Origin: Anticarsia gemmatalis
Lineage: Eukaryota > Arthropoda > Insecta > Lepidoptera > Erebidae
DNA length: 64,000 nucleotides
Reading direction: 5' to 3'
NCBI RefSeq assembly: GCF_050436995.1
Contig: NC_134753.1
Location: forward strand, 11,470,001-11,534,000
The notes under the pieces are model-generated. The model had not been told where the DNA came from. It worked only from the letters and a program-made list of their open reading frames with translations, and ran no database searches. The stretch's first letter is position 1. Each line of letters starts with the position of its first letter. Shown piece after piece: positions 36,400-46,452 of this stretch. Both the position numbers and the translations under genes were made by a program.

Positions 36400-37585
36400 T
36401 ATGTTATACAGTACGTTTTTAAAATAGGAAAATAAATATTTAGCTGTTACCATTTTATAGAATGTATCATGGATTTAACTTGAAATCCCTGAGTGCTAAA
36501 CCTCAAGTTTGAAAGGCGCATGTATGAAGTAGGCTAAAAGCATGCCACTTACTTATTGAACAGTATTGAACACTGAACACGTAGCGTCAAACAGATAAAC
36601 GAAAGATGTGTAGAAACCGAACGAAGGTGGGAAAACACATCTTTGAGAAATGTTTTTCTGAAATATTATGTTATTAAGAAGTAAATAATATTTTGTATAC
36701 ATAATATCACACTTGTTATGTGCTTGCAGGAAGAGGAGTATGAAATTCACCCACGTTTCGTCATTTACAATGAATAAGTAATGAATATTTAAAATGAATA
36801 ACTACTGAATACTATTGAATTGCACTACTGGGCTAAAGTCTTGGAATAAGAAGGGTTTTAAGGATTAGAGACTGAATAGTTTCAAAAACTCTTACCCAGA
36901 CATACCTTCAAATTTTCATCAATCATTAGATCAGGGGATTATTTGTTTAATACATTTTTCAAACATTACACTATTGTGTACTTAGTGTTCGGTTAAGCTA
37001 TAAGTATGCCTATATCTCTGCTAGCTGGAAAGAAGTTTAATTAAAAAAAAAACAAAATCTTAATTCAATTATTTCACCTGTTCGTCACCATAACAATTTA
37101 TTTATGTACTCATAAGATAATAACTGTTTTCAAATATCCAAAACACCTCAGAACCTCACACTTTAAGGCGTTACGTTTAAGTTACATAACCCCAAGCTAT
37201 TCCTTGCAGTATTTACTCAAACGTTCTCAACGTGTAGCATGAGAACTCGGTCAGTCAGTCACAGCCGTAATTTAGATGGCACTGATAAAATCTACCACAT
37301 CTCTCCATCTTTTCATAAGAGTTGAATGCCAACTGAAAAGCTACGGAATGGTTTCTTTAAATAGAAACCTCTGTGGTATTTTTACTTCGCAAATGTGACA
37401 CCTGTGTTGTGGTGGTTTGCCACATGCGGTCTAGAAAAGAGACGTATTATTTTTAAAATTAAATTTGCTAAAAAAAAATTATGTATGAAGATAAATAATT
37501 TTGGTTTTTGCATAAAACGGTTCTGCAATATTTCTTAAAACTTCAATCGGCGCTATAGTATTTCTTTTTAATTTTATGTTCTAAA
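36400..37585. other. AT-rich intronic DNA
   Basis: No gene seen. A weak CTACTGGGCTAAAGTCTTGG match at 36825 may be another decayed tail of the CCCACTGCTGGGCAA family. Confidence 0.3.
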
Positions 37586-37589
37586 TTGA

Positions 37590-37720
37590 TATGATTTAGA
37601 AAAGCTACCAATAGCACTTTGTCCAACCTGGGAACAAACCAGGGACCTAGTAGTCAGCAGTCGGATATACAACCGACCGTGCCACAAAGGTGGCGTAATA
37701 AAATTTGTAAATAATAATCC
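37590..37720 (-). repeat. tRNA-derived SINE, third family (minus)
   Basis: The minus strand gives GCCACCTTTGTGGCACGGTC (A-box region), then GGTTTGTTCCCAGGTTGG (B-box region) and ACAAAGTGCTATTGG. No poly(A) is visible. Confidence 0.5.
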
Positions 37721-38111
37721 GGAACATAAATTTTCTAATCGACAATAAAAGTTAAACAATTACCCGTTTAAAATAACAGAAAAAGTAAATAAGAAGTTTT
37801 TCAATTATCACAAAAGGCTTTGATTACATTTCGGTATCAAATAATTTACCAAATTTACTTAACATTACGAACATAGACAGTTTATTATATAACTTTAGAA
37901 CTAATAAATTGTCTATCGAGAAATTTTAATTAAATTTCGCTGTATCATTGAACAATAAATCCGGTTTATTGAGAAACCCGACGATATCGGGAAAATACAA
38001 TTCCGTAGATTAAACCACTATGTGCTTAGTTCATATAATAAATTATTATGACGACTTTGCTTCCTTTGTGAAGGATAGCAGAAGAATAAGGATAGTAGAG
38101 AAGCTATCCTA

Positions 38112-38296
38112 TTGGTATAATAAATTCAAAAATTTGTGAGGATGGAAGTATGTTTGTTTGTCTTACGCAAAAAAGAATACTGAATGGATTTTATTGAACT
38201 TTGATACACTTATAGTTTGCGACCGAGATTAATACACAGAAAACTTTTTACTTCGGGAATTCTTTTCACGTGGACGAAGTCGCAGGCAAATGCTAG
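38112..38296 (+). mobile_element. Short Helitron, 3' end intact
   Basis: It ends ...CACGTGGACGAAGTCGCAGG CAAATGCTAG followed by T, as Helitrons do. The 5' end is degenerate, so its position is approximate. Confidence 0.5.
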
Positions 38297-38482
38297 TCTC
38301 TCATTTAATATATTTTAGTATGCCTCACGTCAGTTGCACAGAAAATAAATATCAGCTAAGCCGTTCGTTGGATATATTGACAGTAAATTTATGAACACAG
38401 TTGCTAAATCTCCATTTGTTAAGCTATCTAATACTTATCCAAAAAATGTGATACTAGGCTTTAATCTTGTAGTACATATAAT

Positions 38483-38494
38483 AACGCTGCTCGA

Positions 38495-38496
<2 letters not shown>
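38483..38496 (+). repeat. 14-bp target-site duplication of the R1-clade element, left
   Basis: AACGCTGCTCGACC directly abuts the poly(T) at 38497. It matches 44453-44466 (AACACTGCTCGACC) at 13 of 14 positions. Confidence 0.75.

Positions 38497-38552
<56 letters not shown>
38497..38552 (-). repeat. Poly(A) tail of the R1-clade element (56 nt)
   Basis: An uninterrupted T run on the plus strand. The length and purity suggest a young insertion, or slippage during assembly. Confidence 0.85.
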
Positions 38553-38554
<2 letters not shown>

Positions 38555-38923
38555 GGGGGGAAAAATCCCTTCGGATACCCAGTTTTCCTGGGGGGGAAAA
38601 CCTGGGTTATGTGGTGATACCACTAAAAAACCGCCCCGGTAGCCGAACATCTGGTGCGGAGATGGAAAAACCCTGGGCCCTAAAAAACTTCACCAGTGCC
38701 TTCCATTTGCACCTCACCTCATAGAGGTTCTACACGGAGAAATCTATGTGCCTCTGCTTTTTTAAAGCTGGTAGCATCTTTGGCTACTAAAGTTGCCACC
38801 ACATCATCCCGGACCGCGTCCCGAGTGCACAGCCCCCACTGTACACTCTTACGGTCCAAGTTCAGCACCGTAGCTAGCGATTATTAACGCTGCTTCGGCG
38901 CCGCCTCCGTCGCCGATCAGGAT
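38553..38923 (-). other. 3'UTR of the R1-clade element
   Basis: Between the ORF2 stop and the poly(A), GC-rich, with G/C runs near 38553-38600 and 38625-38645 that could fold. In R1-clade elements the 3'UTR is the template the reverse transcriptase recognises; that role is family knowledge, not shown here. Confidence 0.7.
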
Positions 38924-41900
38924 CTAATCTCTCCCGATCCCTCTCCGCTGCCTCATATGGAGCATAACCGTCTCACAAAAAGAGACCATGGCTTCCCAAC
39001 TCTCCTTGTTAGCCAACATGGAGGCCACTATGGCCGCCGGAGACAAATCTTGTCCAACTTTGTCAATTAAAATTGCTCGTTCAGACGCCCATGCCGGACA
39101 CACCTCAAGTGTATGTTGAGCAGAATCACAGACACTAGAACAATGGTGACATCGTGCTGATTCTTCTCTCCCGATCCGACTCAGGTACTCCCCAAAACAT
39201 CCATGCCCGGTGAGCACCTGAGTCAATCGAAAGGTGATGCAACCGTGCCGACGACGAACCCACGATTCAAAATTGGGTAAAACTGCCGCGACAGCACGTT
39301 GACGTGAACAACGTGGTTCATTAAGTCTCGTGTGCCAAATATGTAGAGCCTGTCGATGCGCCGTCCGTCGCAGCGTTTCACGTGGCCTGTCTTGCACATC
39401 TCCAGTTTCTTCATTGCGGATTTGATCGTACACCCTCGCGTCCATATCCGCTAATATGTCGAATGGTGGAAAACCAGCCAGCACTGTCGCCGCCTCAAAC
39501 GAAATTGTTCGATAACCTCGCGCGATCCGAATGGCCATCACCCGCTGTAGGCTATTGAGCAAAGCTCTGGAACGGGAGGCACCACATAAATCTTGGGCCC
39601 AGATCGGAGCCCCGTAGAGCGCCATGGATCGGACGACACCTGCGTAAAGACGACGGACTTCCTCCCGTGGTCCCCCAAGATTAGGCAGCAGCCGATGTAG
39701 AGCACCAGCTACTCTACGCACCCGAGGTATCAATTGCCCGAAATGCTCACCGAACCTCCAGCGACTATCCAGAATGAGACCTAGATATTTCATAGATTGT
39801 CCAACCTGGACATCGACTTCACCGACTCGTATATAAGAATTGGGTGGGTTAACTCCTCCGCGAAGATTGTGGAACCATAAGGCTTCAGTCTTATGGGGCG
39901 CTACCTGCAGGCCCAGCGAGTGGACTTTTTCTACAACTTGTGCCACCCCAATTTCAGCCAGTCTCCTAGTATCGTGATAACCTTTCCCCTGAATCAGTAC
40001 TAGAGTATCATCCGCGTAACAGACGACACTCACCCCAGGGGGAAGATCGATTCTCAATACGGCATCGTAGGCAAGGTTCCAAAGCAGAGGCCCCAACACA
40101 GATCCTTGAGGAACCCCACAAGTGATTTCCCGTTGGATCTCAGCCCCGCACCGCCCAGTATATCTGATGCACCTATCACGCAGATAAACTCCGATGATGA
40201 CCCTGAGGTATTGAGGGACGTTATGGTGAACTAATGCTTCCCGAATCGATGACCAGGGGAGGGAGTTAAAAGCATTGACAATGTCAAGGCTTATAGCCAT
40301 CGCCACTCCCCCTTCTCGAACAGTGGTTTCTGACAAGGAACGAACGCGTCGGATGGCATCTACGGTGGACCTTCCCCGCCGGAATCCAAATTGGCTATCC
40401 GAAAGATCGGGACCCACACACGACAAATGCTCGTTGAGTCGGGAAGCAATGATTCTCTCAAAGAGTTTACCTACTTCGTCCAGCAGACACACTGGTCGGA
40501 ACGCAGATGGAGAATCAGCAGGCCTGCCTTCCTTTTTCAAAAGGACTAATCTTGCGATCTTCCAACTATTAGGGAACACGCCAAACCGGAGGCAGTTGGT
40601 AAACAGTCTCCTTAGCCGGTTCCCCATAATTGGCATAGCCAACACCCATGCCCGTCCTGGTATACCGTCAGGACCCGGGGCGGTGTTGCGGGCCGCCAGC
40701 CGACGCACGGCTTTTTCTAGCTCACACTCTGACACCTCGAAAGCATTTGTCCAATCTTGCTCTTCTAGCTGGGTTGAAAAGTTTATATGTCTATCTTCCA
40801 CGTTTGGAAATATGGTATCAACTATCCTTTCCAAAAATTCCGGGTCCAAGGTTGTCGACAACGGAGGCACCCATGGTCTCAATTTGCCCAAAACTATTTT
40901 GTAAGGGCGCCCCCATGGATCTCTGTCCAGATCTTCGATGAGCTCGCTCCAGGACCGAGCCTTAGCATCTGCAATAGCACGCTGCAGTGTCTTTGCAGCA
41001 TCTCTGTAAACTGCGTAGGCAACTGCAACGTCCTCAGCAGTGGCTCGCCGTCTTCTACGCGTTCTTTGAAACCGACGTCGGCTGCTCAGACACGCAGCAC
41101 GCAATTGCGCTATCTCGTCCGACCACCAATACACCGAGCCTCGCCTACCCGGCCTGACTTTGGGCATCGATGTATCACAAATCGATGTCATACTATTCCG
41201 AAACCAGGACGCCTCCGCTTCTGGATCGGGTGAGATAGAATCTACTCCGGCTGACCAATCCACGACGTGAGTTGCGGCAAGGAACATTTCGCGGTCAAGG
41301 CGCTTGAGAGACCAGCGTCGAACCATACTGCTATCACGTCGCTGAAATCCATCAGTTAAACGCCGGAAGGCCACTTCGAAAACGATGTGACGATGGTCCG
41401 ACAAATTAACCACATCCTCTGCAACCCTCCATCCCGAGACCATGTGTGTCGCAGAGGGAGTCGCCCAAGACAAGTCAACGATCGACTCCCCCTGCCACCG
41501 CACACAGGTACTCACCGTGCCCCGATTTAGTAAACGTAGGTCCAGTCCTGCAGCCCATTCTAACAACGTCTCTCCTCTTGTGTCATCCCGTCGGTCACCC
41601 CATTCCTGAGAGTGAGCGTTAAAGTCACCGAGGATAAGTAAAGGACGGGTCAAGTAAGTGCGAATGGCGTTTGACACCTCATCCAAATAAACTTCGTAAG
41701 CGGCAAGGCCGCTGTTAGGAGAGATGTAGCAGCCCACTACAACGATAGGACTCCACTCTACTAATACAAATCCAAGTCCTTTATGTAGGAGATTGCAATG
41801 GAGACCATTCTCAATTCCAGCCCAATAAATAGCTACGGAACCATCCTCCGCTCCGAACCACCGTGGGTGATTAGGAACAGAGTAAGGCTCCGCAACTACC

Positions 41901-41992
41901 ACTAAGGCAACAGACCACTCCGCAAGCGTCTGCATAAGCAGATCTTGAGCTGCGCGGCAGTGATTTAAATTGCCCTGCAAAACTTTTTGCAT
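38924..41992 (-). CDS. ORF2, endonuclease-reverse transcriptase of the R1-clade element
   Basis: The 1022-residue protein nicks target DNA and primes reverse transcription from the nick. The APE-like endonuclease spans about 1-230, with NLNHC (N8-N10), E35 in VVVAEPY, GDFNAH (D123, N125), D173 and SDH (D199, H200), so the catalytic set appears intact. The reverse transcriptase spans about 430-760: NTAPGPDGIP, FRPVCLLDEVGKLFERII, QFGFRRGRSTVDAI, SLDIVNAFN (D570), GVPQGSVLGP and YADD (659-662). A C-terminal zinc finger is C948-X2-C951-X8-H960-X4-C965, typical of R1. I chose the ATG at 41992, 11 nt after the ORF1 stop; the ORF2 frame is also open upstream across that stop, so an earlier start or frameshift cannot be excluded. 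No premature stop is present. Confidence 0.9.
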   Translation of the reverse strand: MQKVLQGNLNHCRAAQDLLMQTLAEWSVALVVVAEPYSVPNHPRWFGAEDGSVAIYWAGIENGLHCNLLHKGLGFVLVEWSPIVVVGCYISPNSGLAAYEVYLDEVSNAIRTYLTRPLLILGDFNAHSQEWGDRRDDTRGETLLEWAAGLDLRLLNRGTVSTCVRWQGESIVDLSWATPSATHMVSGWRVAEDVVNLSDHRHIVFEVAFRRLTDGFQRRDSSMVRRWSLKRLDREMFLAATHVVDWSAGVDSISPDPEAEASWFRNSMTSICDTSMPKVRPGRRGSVYWWSDEIAQLRAACLSSRRRFQRTRRRRRATAEDVAVAYAVYRDAAKTLQRAIADAKARSWSELIEDLDRDPWGRPYKIVLGKLRPWVPPLSTTLDPEFLERIVDTIFPNVEDRHINFSTQLEEQDWTNAFEVSECELEKAVRRLAARNTAPGPDGIPGRAWVLAMPIMGNRLRRLFTNCLRFGVFPNSWKIARLVLLKKEGRPADSPSAFRPVCLLDEVGKLFERIIASRLNEHLSCVGPDLSDSQFGFRRGRSTVDAIRRVRSLSETTVREGGVAMAISLDIVNAFNSLPWSSIREALVHHNVPQYLRVIIGVYLRDRCIRYTGRCGAEIQREITCGVPQGSVLGPLLWNLAYDAVLRIDLPPGVSVVCYADDTLVLIQGKGYHDTRRLAEIGVAQVVEKVHSLGLQVAPHKTEALWFHNLRGGVNPPNSYIRVGEVDVQVGQSMKYLGLILDSRWRFGEHFGQLIPRVRRVAGALHRLLPNLGGPREEVRRLYAGVVRSMALYGAPIWAQDLCGASRSRALLNSLQRVMAIRIARGYRTISFEAATVLAGFPPFDILADMDARVYDQIRNEETGDVQDRPRETLRRTAHRQALHIWHTRLNEPRCSRQRAVAAVLPNFESWVRRRHGCITFRLTQVLTGHGCFGEYLSRIGREESARCHHCSSVCDSAQHTLEVCPAWASERAILIDKVGQDLSPAAIVASMLANKESWEAMVSFCETVMLHMRQRRGIGRD

Positions 41993-42003
41993 GGAAGTGA
42001 ATG

Positions 42004-44241
42004 CTAGGCCTCCATAGCCCCCCCTGCCGGATATGTATCCTGCTGAGATAAAACTCGTGGTGGTGACGGTACAGTAATCGCTGCAGCCGAGACAGAAGAA
42101 GACCTCTCACCAACTTTTCTTTTTCCTTTGAGTGTAGGAGAGCATCTCTTACTTCCTATCCTGTGATCGGAAGGCTGACCCAGATCCGCACAGACTGGAC
42201 ATCTTGGAACACGTGCAATGCACTCTCGTGCTTTGTGATCCCGATTACCACAAATATAACAGCACGCGCTACGATCTACACATTCGTTAGGACATTGTGC
42301 TACTACATGCCCAAATTCTAAACACCGGTAGCATTGTAAAGGTCTCGCTGCAAGCGCAACGACCCTAGCTGTTATCCATCCTACCCGCACCCTTTTAACG
42401 GAACATATTTTCCGCACTGCTGCGAGAGGGCACTTCACCCATGCTGTTCCTAGTCGAGTTGGATTGATGCGAATTTCTCCGACTTTTACGTCATGCTTAG
42501 AGCATCCACCTGCCTCTGCTATAGCGTCCACAACATCATGAGCCTTAATTGACTCATCAAGGTCCATTACCCTCATTTCACCCATCTTGGTTGGACGATT
42601 AATAATTGCACCCATGTCTGCAAGTTCTGTCTTAAGGCGATCAGCCAAAAGATCGGCCTTGGCAGATCTATCAGGACCAGGTACTGTCAAGACTAAGCCT
42701 CCCGTTATCGCCCTTTTTTGACGCAGTTCTTCTATGCCGCACTCCCTTAAATTGATTCTTGTTTTCGCGGCTTCCATTACCTGGCCCATAGTGACAGTGC
42801 AGTCCTTGGCCAAGGAAATAGTAACGGCAGCCGTACTTGGAGGCCGCGGTAATTGAACCAATTTCTCCCTTTTATCTGTTGAAACAAATTGCTTCTTTAC
42901 TTTCCCTATTGCTCTTTTCTCCTTCCTTCCTATAACTTTAGCCCATGTTTCCAAAACCGGTGGTGGTGACGTCTGCTGTACTTCTTGCGTCATAGTTACG
43001 ACAGGATTTTGTGTATGTGTAGCTACGAGCGTAGATTGACCAGCAACTGTCTTCTTCCTCTTTTTCTTTTTCTTTGCCTTCTGTGTCTTGGCTACAGATT
43101 GTGACTCCTCATTGATTTCTGGCTCTGCGTTAATTCTCTGTCCCAAAGGTGGTCTAATGGCTTTCCCCGGGAAAAGTTCAGCCATTATTTCATTACGAAA
43201 TTTGAACAATTTGCGGTCCATTGCGGACACAAATTGCTCTAGGGGTGACTTATTAGCATCTGCGTTTTGCTTCTTTTGCTGATTTGCATGGTCACCAGCT
43301 TTTGTCAAGTCCCTTATAGGCGCTCCGGAAATTTCTGAAGACCTAACTTCTGACGTTGTAGCTGAGACTTTCGACCTAGTCTCCTTTTCACTGCGGTACT
43401 TAGTCAGCTCCAAAGACATAACGCCCATGCGCTCCTCTAAGGAAGTGAGCTGAGATCGAAGCTCTTGATTCTCACGTTTTAACCCCTCCAAAGATACTGC
43501 ATTACTCCTTGCACTTAATTCTGCCGAAGCAGCTTGTAGATATCTTGTAGCCAACCAAAGATCCCGAGCATAATCACCTTTCAGATTACGTGAGCTATCA
43601 GCCACTTTCTCAACAGTCGCTAACAATTCCGCTATATTGTCATCGATTTGGGTTGTAGGCAGATTCCTTAGTTCCGCAGAGATATCTTCGACCCTGGGAA
43701 GAGAATCCTTGGATCTTTTAGAAACCCTAGAATTACCTTGACCCTCTACATCACTATCAGCCGCAGCTGCTCTTGGCTGCTTAGCACGCTTATTAGAAAC
43801 CTCCTCTCGTGGCCTTCTCTTCCTCGGTCGCAACACTCCAATTGTTGACTGCGAGGTGAGCGAGGTACAAGACATGAGTGAGCTATCACTGTCCTCTGAT
43901 TCCATTTGCTGCCGCTGTGGTTTCTTTTGAGGTGTAGTTGGCCGCGTAAACTCAGTCAAACAATTATCATCATCCTCCCGTTTTCTCTGAATTTTCGTAC
44001 CCGTTTGGGTATGCACACGTAGATTCTTAGGATTTAGAATCATCTCTGAGTACACAAAACTGGACGTGCGTGCTCTTACATCATTTTCTGAATTTTCTGA
44101 AGCATCTTTAATGGCACAATGGCGGGAATTGTCCCCCCCAGAATACGAGGGACAGACCGACGAATCGGTGTGGGATTCTCCTCTTACGGAGTAAGAGGTA
44201 CCCACCTGGGGTATATCTTTCTTTTTGTTCGTCGCCATCAT
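42004..44241 (-). CDS. ORF1, gag-like RNA-binding protein of the R1-clade element
   Basis: The 745-residue protein should coat element RNA and carry it as a ribonucleoprotein. The N-terminal third is Ser-, Lys- and Arg-rich with likely nuclear-localisation clusters (RPRKRRPREE near residue 140; KKKKRKK near 391). A coiled-coil-like stretch lies at about 248-285. The central part carries a Lys-rich segment. Near the C terminus are three zinc knuckles: C637-X2-C-X4-H-X4-C650, C661-X2-C-X4-H-X4-C674 and a looser third one, C681-X2-C-X8-H-X6-C700. This arrangement is normal for R1-clade ORF1. Two ATGs in tandem (44241 and 44238) could start it; I chose the first. The TAG stop (42006-42004) lies 11 nt before the ORF2 ATG, in another frame, so ORF2 probably relies on reinitiation or coupling. 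Confidence 0.85.
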   Translation of the reverse strand: MMATNKKKDIPQVGTSYSVRGESHTDSSVCPSYSGGDNSRHCAIKDASENSENDVRARTSSFVYSEMILNPKNLRVHTQTGTKIQRKREDDDNCLTEFTRPTTPQKKPQRQQMESEDSDSSLMSCTSLTSQSTIGVLRPRKRRPREEVSNKRAKQPRAAAADSDVEGQGNSRVSKRSKDSLPRVEDISAELRNLPTTQIDDNIAELLATVEKVADSSRNLKGDYARDLWLATRYLQAASAELSARSNAVSLEGLKRENQELRSQLTSLEERMGVMSLELTKYRSEKETRSKVSATTSEVRSSEISGAPIRDLTKAGDHANQQKKQNADANKSPLEQFVSAMDRKLFKFRNEIMAELFPGKAIRPPLGQRINAEPEINEESQSVAKTQKAKKKKKRKKTVAGQSTLVATHTQNPVVTMTQEVQQTSPPPVLETWAKVIGRKEKRAIGKVKKQFVSTDKREKLVQLPRPPSTAAVTISLAKDCTVTMGQVMEAAKTRINLRECGIEELRQKRAITGGLVLTVPGPDRSAKADLLADRLKTELADMGAIINRPTKMGEMRVMDLDESIKAHDVVDAIAEAGGCSKHDVKVGEIRINPTRLGTAWVKCPLAAVRKICSVKRVRVGWITARVVALAARPLQCYRCLEFGHVVAQCPNECVDRSACCYICGNRDHKARECIARVPRCPVCADLGQPSDHRIGSKRCSPTLKGKRKVGERSSSVSAAAITVPSPPRVLSQQDTYPAGGAMEA

Positions 44242-44452
44242 GTCGGTATTGCTTTTCTGTTAGGGTTTGCTCCCTTAGGTCGATGTCTTACCAGACTAAA
44301 GGCACGACCATGCCTGTTCCATTCGACTATTCCACTCACCGCACGAACACCTTCCGGCAGGAAAATGTTCACACAGCGGGCAGGGCAGTCGAAGGTGACT
44401 ACTTGCAGTGAAAAATCACTGGGCGATGGGGTCGTCACATCCCTACGCCGGG
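44242..44452 (-). promoter_or_regulatory. 5'UTR / internal promoter region of the R1-clade element
   Basis: A 211-nt GC-moderate leader between the target duplication and ORF1. Many LINEs carry an internal promoter in this position; I see no diagnostic motif. Confidence 0.45.
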
Positions 44453-44466
44453 AACACTGCTCGACC
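44453..44466 (+). repeat. 14-bp target-site duplication of the R1-clade element, right
   Basis: AACACTGCTCGACC matches 38483-38496 at 13 of 14 positions and marks the 5' end of the element. Confidence 0.75.
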
Positions 44467-44469
44467 TGG

Positions 44470-46340
44470 GAAACAAACACCGACCTTATCTCGCTTGGAG
44501 ATAATCTACGTATTGTGGATTTTCAATTGAGACTACAATATTCAATAAAACCAATAGTATTCCAATACTGAACAATGGACTAATATCCACCAACATACAG
44601 TATTTTAACAAATATCCGATATTTTCTATAAAATAATATTAGTAGTCAGCACACAGAGTTTAATGTCTGAACTCCGCACTTTATCCACCAGTGGCAATTT
44701 CAAACTGTCGGGAAATACCAGAAAAATCCAATTATTATATTAACTCCTTTGGGATCTATTGCACTTACTTGTATTGGGGAAAATGTGGAATTATGTACAG
44801 CTCTTGACCATAGCTTTACACGCATCGACTTCTTAAGTATATAATGCTAAGTTTTGCCCTCAAATTTGCCCACGTTAGAAGATTTGCCCGGATGACAGGT
44901 ATCACATATGTAAATTCAGCCAGGCATCAATGAATCAAATTTAATTAAAATCTGCCCAGAAACTTTTTCGTGTAAGCATACATATATTTATCTATACTTA
45001 CAAACTTATATTTATATTATAAGGAGGTTTCAGGTCACTTGGTGCAGTAGTTCAGCTGCAAAGCGTAAAATTTAAATTGAAGTTTCAGAAAAAGATCTCA
45101 GTCAATCATATTCTGTTCGATTTTGTATTTGTTAACACGATACATTTTATTTAAGTGCTTCGTGCAATTACACAGGTTTGCTTGACGTTTTGGCACAGGA
45201 TACACGTACCGTAGTCACAAGCTGACATCTTTTTCAAATAATTATCATAAAACGAGAGTAATGAAAGCCGATAATGTTTCTCATTTTCCTTTATAACGAA
45301 CCAACGCCACAGACAGAAAAAACTGTACCAGTGAACAAAACACGGTGTATCACCGTTGAATCTATGTTCCACTTGTTATAGGAACAAACCTCCACGGCTA
45401 CATTGGAGACGCTTTGAGAGCCTTACAATAGCACCAGCGTTGGTGCATCTCTTTGACTGATGCATCCTAGGACACAGCAAAAATGCATCCAATCCTGCTC
45501 AACAATAATCACCCTTATGGCTAACATAATAAGGTTCTAGAACCCCCTTTTCAAAATCCATCTCACGCTTATTAGAGCCACGATACGAAGATATGAAAAT
45601 AGGCTTTATTGAATATGAATATTGGCGTAATCAATATAGTTTATTGATGTCAAGAGGAATGTTATTTGATTGTAGAATTTCTGTTTGATTTTCATGCGAG
45701 AATTTCAAGTGAAATGTGACAGGATTTGCAGTAATTTTGTTATTCAATTAATGTCTTTGAAGTATTGAATTAGATTTTGTATTTAGTTGTTATGATAGTG
45801 AATTTAATATTTAAATAAGATTTTGGAATATTAAATTTCGTGGTTTGATAGGTTTTCTAAAATAAGATTGAAAATAATTGATAAACTGATCCAAATTTTT
45901 AACAGGGTGTACTAATGATAGTAACATATTTGAGAACTAATTGTCGAACTTTTATTGATATTTTATTTTTGTAGTTCATATGAAAATATGTATATGCAAA
46001 GCTTTACGTTACTGTTAAGAAAATTTTCTTAGTCTACTCTGATTACAAAAGTTTTTACATAATTATAACTTAAATCGTAATTTAATTTACTGTCGACTAG
46101 CAATAAAGTTAAAAAGCAGTGACTGTGTTAAAATCTTGAAGGGCTGCCTTTGGTATACATATATCTTATAATGTATAGAATTAACTTAATGTAATCAATT
46201 TCAATAGACTTTTCTTCTAAGTCTCAAGTATACACAATATCAAATACGAACAACAAAAACACAGCCGAATACAATTTCAATAAACCTCCGGCTAACCCTT
46301 GTCTCATTCGTTAGTGTCCTGAAGAATTATGTTTTTTTCT
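44470..46340. other. AT-rich intronic DNA upstream of the coding exon
   Basis: No gene seen. A weak TTGGTGCAGTAGTTCAGCTG at 45040 may be a decayed A-box of a SINE. Confidence 0.35.
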
Positions 46341-46344
46341 ACAG

Positions 46345-46452
46345 TTCCGACTTGAGGACAATCGGAGGAAAGATGAGTGGCAACGGGTTGAGGGGCGGCC
46401 GGAGGATCCCCACTCCCATGCCGCCGCCTAAGGAGACGGTACATCAACCCAG
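46345..46452 (+). CDS. First coding exon of an unrecognised host gene (partial)
   Basis: The exon is bounded by a polypyrimidine tract with ACAG (acceptor at 46343-46344) and by a consensus donor GTAAGTGT starting at 46453. The ATG at 46373-46375 has an A at -3. Translation from it gives 26 codons plus two bases (AG), starting MSGNGLRGGRRIPTPMPPPK and then acidic and basic residues; the exon is GC-rich unlike its surroundings. The frame is also open for the nine codons upstream of the ATG, so the start is a choice based on context. The peptide is basic and proline-rich, as in many disordered N termini; I see no signal peptide or domain. I do not recognise the protein. The next exon is not visible in the remaining 17.5 kb, so intron 2 is long or the continuation lies outside the window. 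Confidence 0.6.

Larger units (their letters stand above)
38497..44452 (-). mobile_element. Apparently complete R1-clade non-LTR retrotransposon (5956 bp)
   Basis: Read on the minus strand the element has a 211-nt 5'UTR (44452-44242), ORF1 (44241-42004), 11 nt, ORF2 (41992-38924), a ~370-nt 3'UTR and a 56-nt poly(A) (the T run at 38497-38552). A 14-bp target duplication with one mismatch flanks it, a length typical of R1. The APE-type endonuclease at the ORF2 start, the reverse transcriptase, the C-terminal CCHC and the three CCHC knuckles of ORF1 place it in the R1 clade with R1, TRAS and SART. Both frames are free of stops and frameshifts and the A-run is long and pure, so the insertion is probably recent and may be competent. 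It lies antisense to the inferred host gene. The insertion site is neither 28S rDNA nor TTAGG telomere repeat. Confidence 0.85.
1388..46344 (+). other. Inferred first intron, about 45 kb
   Basis: The span runs from the GTAAGT donor at 1388 to an acceptor at 46343-46344 preceded by a T-rich tract. It contains only mobile elements and AT-rich non-coding DNA; I saw no other exon with both splice sites. That it is one intron is an inference from two matching-strand splice signals. Alternative first exons or an unrelated upstream transcription unit are possible. Confidence 0.35.

Noticed and set aside
38391..38650. Frames with long runs of Phe or Lys
   Set aside because: They are translations of the poly(A)/poly(T) tail of the R1-clade element.
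40275..41233. Plus-strand frames of 97-209 codons
   Set aside because: They are antisense shadows of ORF2 of the R1-clade element, which explains the DNA fully.
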